Below, one piece after another: positions 60,947 through 64,000 of a stretch of 64,000 bases of DNA. Numbering within the stretch: position 1 is the stretch's first letter; every line of letters starts with the position of its first letter. The notes under the pieces were generated by a model that saw only the letters and a program-made list of their open reading frames with translations, was not told the DNA's origin and did no database searches. Position numbers and translations under genes: made by a program. This DNA comes from Macrocybe gigantea (lineage: Eukaryota; Basidiomycota; Agaricomycetes; Agaricales; Callistosporiaceae). The stretch is from positions 62,001-126,000 of the forward strand of contig SJRY01000275.1 in the NCBI GenBank assembly GCA_011319805.1, in the 5' to 3' direction.

Positions 60947-63522
60947 TCAGAGAGATATGAATCCAAGAAAGACGGTGAACAAAGTCCAAAATATCGTCAT
61001 CGATGGAGTGAACACGGTGTGCATCGCAGAGTTCTGCTTTCCAGAATTTGAATCAGAATTCGAACTGCTGCTGTTGGATGAACTGTTGCTCGAGTTGTTG
61101 ACATTGGTATAAGCAGCTTTAACAATTTCAGCGGCTTTCTCTGCGAGTCCGAATGTCGGAGATCCCAACTGGAAAGACAAGTTAGCAGACTTGCAGACGC
61201 TCAAATGTGAGAGCGACATACGTGCGCAGAAAACGAGATTGGGAACACCGAAGCATCGGCCACGCGAACGTTTGCTGGATGGACGGTTAAGAAAAAAATC
61301 ACCAAAAACGAACAGTGAGTGATATCTAGCTTACCCGTGCCATAAACTTGCAACTTCGCATTCACGACGCCGCCTTGCGATTTCGGTAACATGGCGCAGG
61401 TGGAGGCGGGATGGAATTCGGTATTGACGCTGTTGCTCAACCAGGTCTCGATATCCGCGTCGCTGACAACATTCGGACCAGGATTTGTTTCATCGCCTAG
61501 TGCTGCGCTGATGGGAGAAGCCTGGCCAATTTTTCTGATGAGCTTGATCCCTTCTCGCATTATGGTGATATCTGCACAAGAATGCAACATATTAGAGACC
61601 AAAGAGGATTTGCAGCTGAGATGCGACATACCAGCAAAATGTGACAAATATTGCGGGTCGATAGCAATAGGATCAAAGGCAGACGAGGTGTTGATGTACA
61701 CGCGTCCCTGACTTCATGAAACGATAATAGTAGAAAGTCAAAATCAACATAGCAGTGAAGAGAAGATAGGGGCTACCTCAACGGATGTTGCAAAGCGACC
61801 TGTATCAAAATCGTTTTGGGCGCGTTGATGCTTAACAGCAACTCGACCTGGCCTAGGCCGTCCGTCAACATGTTCTGCGTCGCGGAAAATATCGCCTTGT
61901 ATCCTTCGATAACTTCCGCGTTCTTGCTCGGTACGAGGGTATTGACAGAGTCTGACAGCGAGCTCGCGACGTCGCTCTGGAATTTGTTGATGCCACCGTT
62001 TGGGAACAGCACACTGCCGTTCACATAGGCAATGGCGGAATTCACAAAGGACAGGAACTCGGCTTGTTTCTAAAAATGGCATGATCAGATACAATATTGT
62101 TTAGCGATACAGTCGCAACATACGGAGACGTCTGAGCCTGAGGATTGTACATCTCCAGCTGTCTCGACCTTGGCTTGCCAAGCAACAGGAGCGGCCTGAC
62201 ATATCTTAGACCAAGTATGTCATGCAAATGAGCGACCATGGACGTACCAGATGATCCTGCAGATGCTGCCCGACGCCAGGCAGCTCGACCGTCACAGGCA
62301 CGCCGGCGGCATCTAGGACGTCCTTGGGGCCGACACCGCTCAGCATCAAAATTTGCGGACTGCCAAGCGCGCCGCCCGCCAAGATCACCTCTTTCTTGAC
62401 ATTGACGACCTTCTTTGGTCCAGACGCGGACCCGGCGAACTCAACGCCGGTTGCCACCTGATCGCCGGAGCTCGACTTGTCAGATCCAAAGACAATGCGA
62501 GTGACGGTCGAGGAGACGAGGATGTCCAAGTTGCTCCTTGGAGGGAGGGGATCGATGTAGGCGGATTTAGAGTACGAACGTGTCCAGTTTGAAGGATTGA
62601 TGGAAAGCGCGGCTACGAATCCTCCATAATTGTTCCCACCGTACGCGTCGGGCGTCGAGGAAATGCCGGCAGCTTCCAAGGAAGGTGTCCAGTCTCCCAC
62701 GACGGGGAACATGCTATAAGCTTATTAATTATCGTAACAATGTAAGTATAATACCACTCACAATCCAGGATACGTGACATGCAGGGGTCCACCGGACCCA
62801 AAACTCAACGGATTGAACTGTATGTTCCCCGTGGACTGGATGTCGGATTTTGGAGGCGTAAAGGTCTCGCTTTTCTTCATAGAACCAAAGAAATTGCTCC
62901 AATTCCATGCATCGGCTGATGCGGAGTCGTCAGAGCCAAGCAGGCCCCGCCATGCGTTGACTTCAAGCTCCGATGGTCGGACGAAGTACATGCCGTTGAT
63001 GGCAGAGGAGCCACCTAGAACCTGATGGGAAACAATAAGGCATAGGTGGTCTAGAAGACACATTCGATATCACCTTTCCACGAGCCCATGGCATGACACG
63101 GTTATTAGCTTTCGGTTGAGAGACTGTCTTGTAGGCCCAGTCGTTGGCTGTCCCGACCAAAGAGTGGTAGTATGTGCCATCAGGAGGATCTGCGATATCG
63201 GATGCGTTAGACTGGGCGCAATAACTCGTTTCCAATACGCACTGATGGAATCGGAGACGGCATCACCGCTATCGCCAGCTTCAATAACGAGGACTGTGAC
63301 ATTTTGGTCCTCCGACAGTCGAGAAGCCAGAACGAGACCCGCTAGTCCACCACCGGCGATGATAAAATCGTAAGAGTCGGCAACGTTAGAGCTCGTCACG
63401 TAATTTCGTCTATGTAGGCTTTGCTCGAAGTGATGGGGGTGACCATAAGTCGAGGGTATAGAGGCTGCGATAAAGGAGAGGAAGGGGAGGATGGTCAGTC
63501 TTGACCAAACCTGGTATACCAT
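60947..63522 (-). CDS. Secreted GMC oxidoreductase (2), C-terminal GPI-anchor-like tail
   Basis: Paralogue of GMC 1. The start at 63522 gives signal peptide [20 protein letters not shown]. Motifs: [117 protein letters not shown]. The catalytic His is in [16 protein letters not shown], and [17 protein letters not shown] is followed across an intron by [20 protein letters not shown]. Unlike most secreted GMC enzymes it continues into a Ser/Asn-rich linker ([20 protein letters not shown]) and a hydrophobic end ([17 protein letters not shown]), the form of a GPI-attachment signal. A cell-surface enzyme is therefore likely. All exons join in frame. Confidence 0.9.
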
Positions 63523-64000
63523 TATGGTGTGGAAGTTCAAGAATTGTTGAGGAGAATACGTACAGACTGGTCGGTGTGGTTTATAAGACAGCTCTACGGG
63601 GCAACGTTTCCGAGGCATGCCGCATCATCTGGGATTGATGTCAGAAGGCAATGACTCCTGAATGGAGCTGAGAACATGAAGCAAAAGGTCCTAGAAGGCC
63701 GCGGTCTTGCCGACCGAAGTCCGTGCTGGTCGAAAATGGCGGATCTGGGCTCGGGGGCACTGAAGCGTGGCCAGTACCTGGTTCCCAAGGTGCATAACAG
63801 CCATCTATTTCAACTCACGACGACCAGGTAAGCCTCGGCCACGCCTAGAAGAAAAGAGTAACGTTTGCAATCAGCCATGTGTTGTGTGTCATGGATACGG
63901 TGAAATGAGTGTTTTATTTTTCTGTTGGTTCATGTTTTTTCCTTTGATAAAAACTCATTTCTTTTACCCAAAGTGGCCTTACAACGCCGACGATGAAGCA
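63523..64000. other. Upstream flank of GMC 2, window end
   Basis: Promoter region with the TATA-like box. The minus-strand frame 63594-63788 has no recognisable domain. Confidence 0.4.
63580..63585 (-). promoter_or_regulatory. TATA-like box of GMC 2
   Basis: TATAAA on the minus strand, 58 bp upstream of the GMC 2 start codon. Confidence 0.5.

Overview
The window is nuclear DNA of a basidiomycete fungus, almost certainly an Agaricomycete. The evidence is short, dense introns (about 45-80 nt, GT-AG with a few GC-AG), a class I hydrophobin, F-box proteins with LRR-like C-termini, a DUF6534-type membrane protein, several 7-TM proteins, three cytochrome P450s and secreted GMC oxidoreductases. I rebuilt the multi-exon genes by hand from splice signals and family conservation; exon ends are given where I could place them.

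Layout. 0-9 kb: 5'-cut POM34-like nucleoporin, two frame-interrupted F-box proteins, two small hypothetical genes and a long gene-poor stretch. 9.3-20 kb: tRNA-Arg(ACG), deoxyribose-phosphate aldolase divergent from a mitochondrial Hsp78/ClpB-like gene with many frame breaks, a small secreted protein, a MITE-like element, a 5'-truncated coronin and an intact glycine-cleavage T protein (GCV1). 21-26 kb: hydrophobin, a 7-TM gene and a secreted repeat protein. 26.8-31.3 kb: SNM1/Artemis-type nuclease followed by a MYND zinc-finger gene. 32-36.4 kb: two more 7-TM paralogues. 36.7-51.8 kb: P450, FAD oxidoreductase, GNAT acetyltransferase, UbiA prenyltransferase, a tandem P450 pair and squalene epoxidase. 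52-64 kb: cytidine deaminase, DUF6534 protein, J-domain protein and two tandem secreted GMC oxidoreductases.

Two themes stand out. First, the 36.7-51.8 kb block has the content of a prenylated-metabolite (meroterpenoid-like) tailoring cluster built round a UbiA prenyltransferase, although no polyketide or terpene synthase is in view and squalene epoxidase is also a housekeeping sterol enzyme. Second, many otherwise well conserved genes (Hsp78, coronin, Artemis, MYND, GNAT, FAD oxidoreductase, squalene epoxidase, both F-box genes, the repeat protein) carry isolated one-base frame breaks, often in short homopolymers, while their splice sites stay intact. GCV1, DERA, the P450s, the GMC oxidases, hydrophobin and cytidine deaminase read through cleanly. 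Assembly indels and recent pseudogenisation both fit, and the sequence alone cannot separate them.
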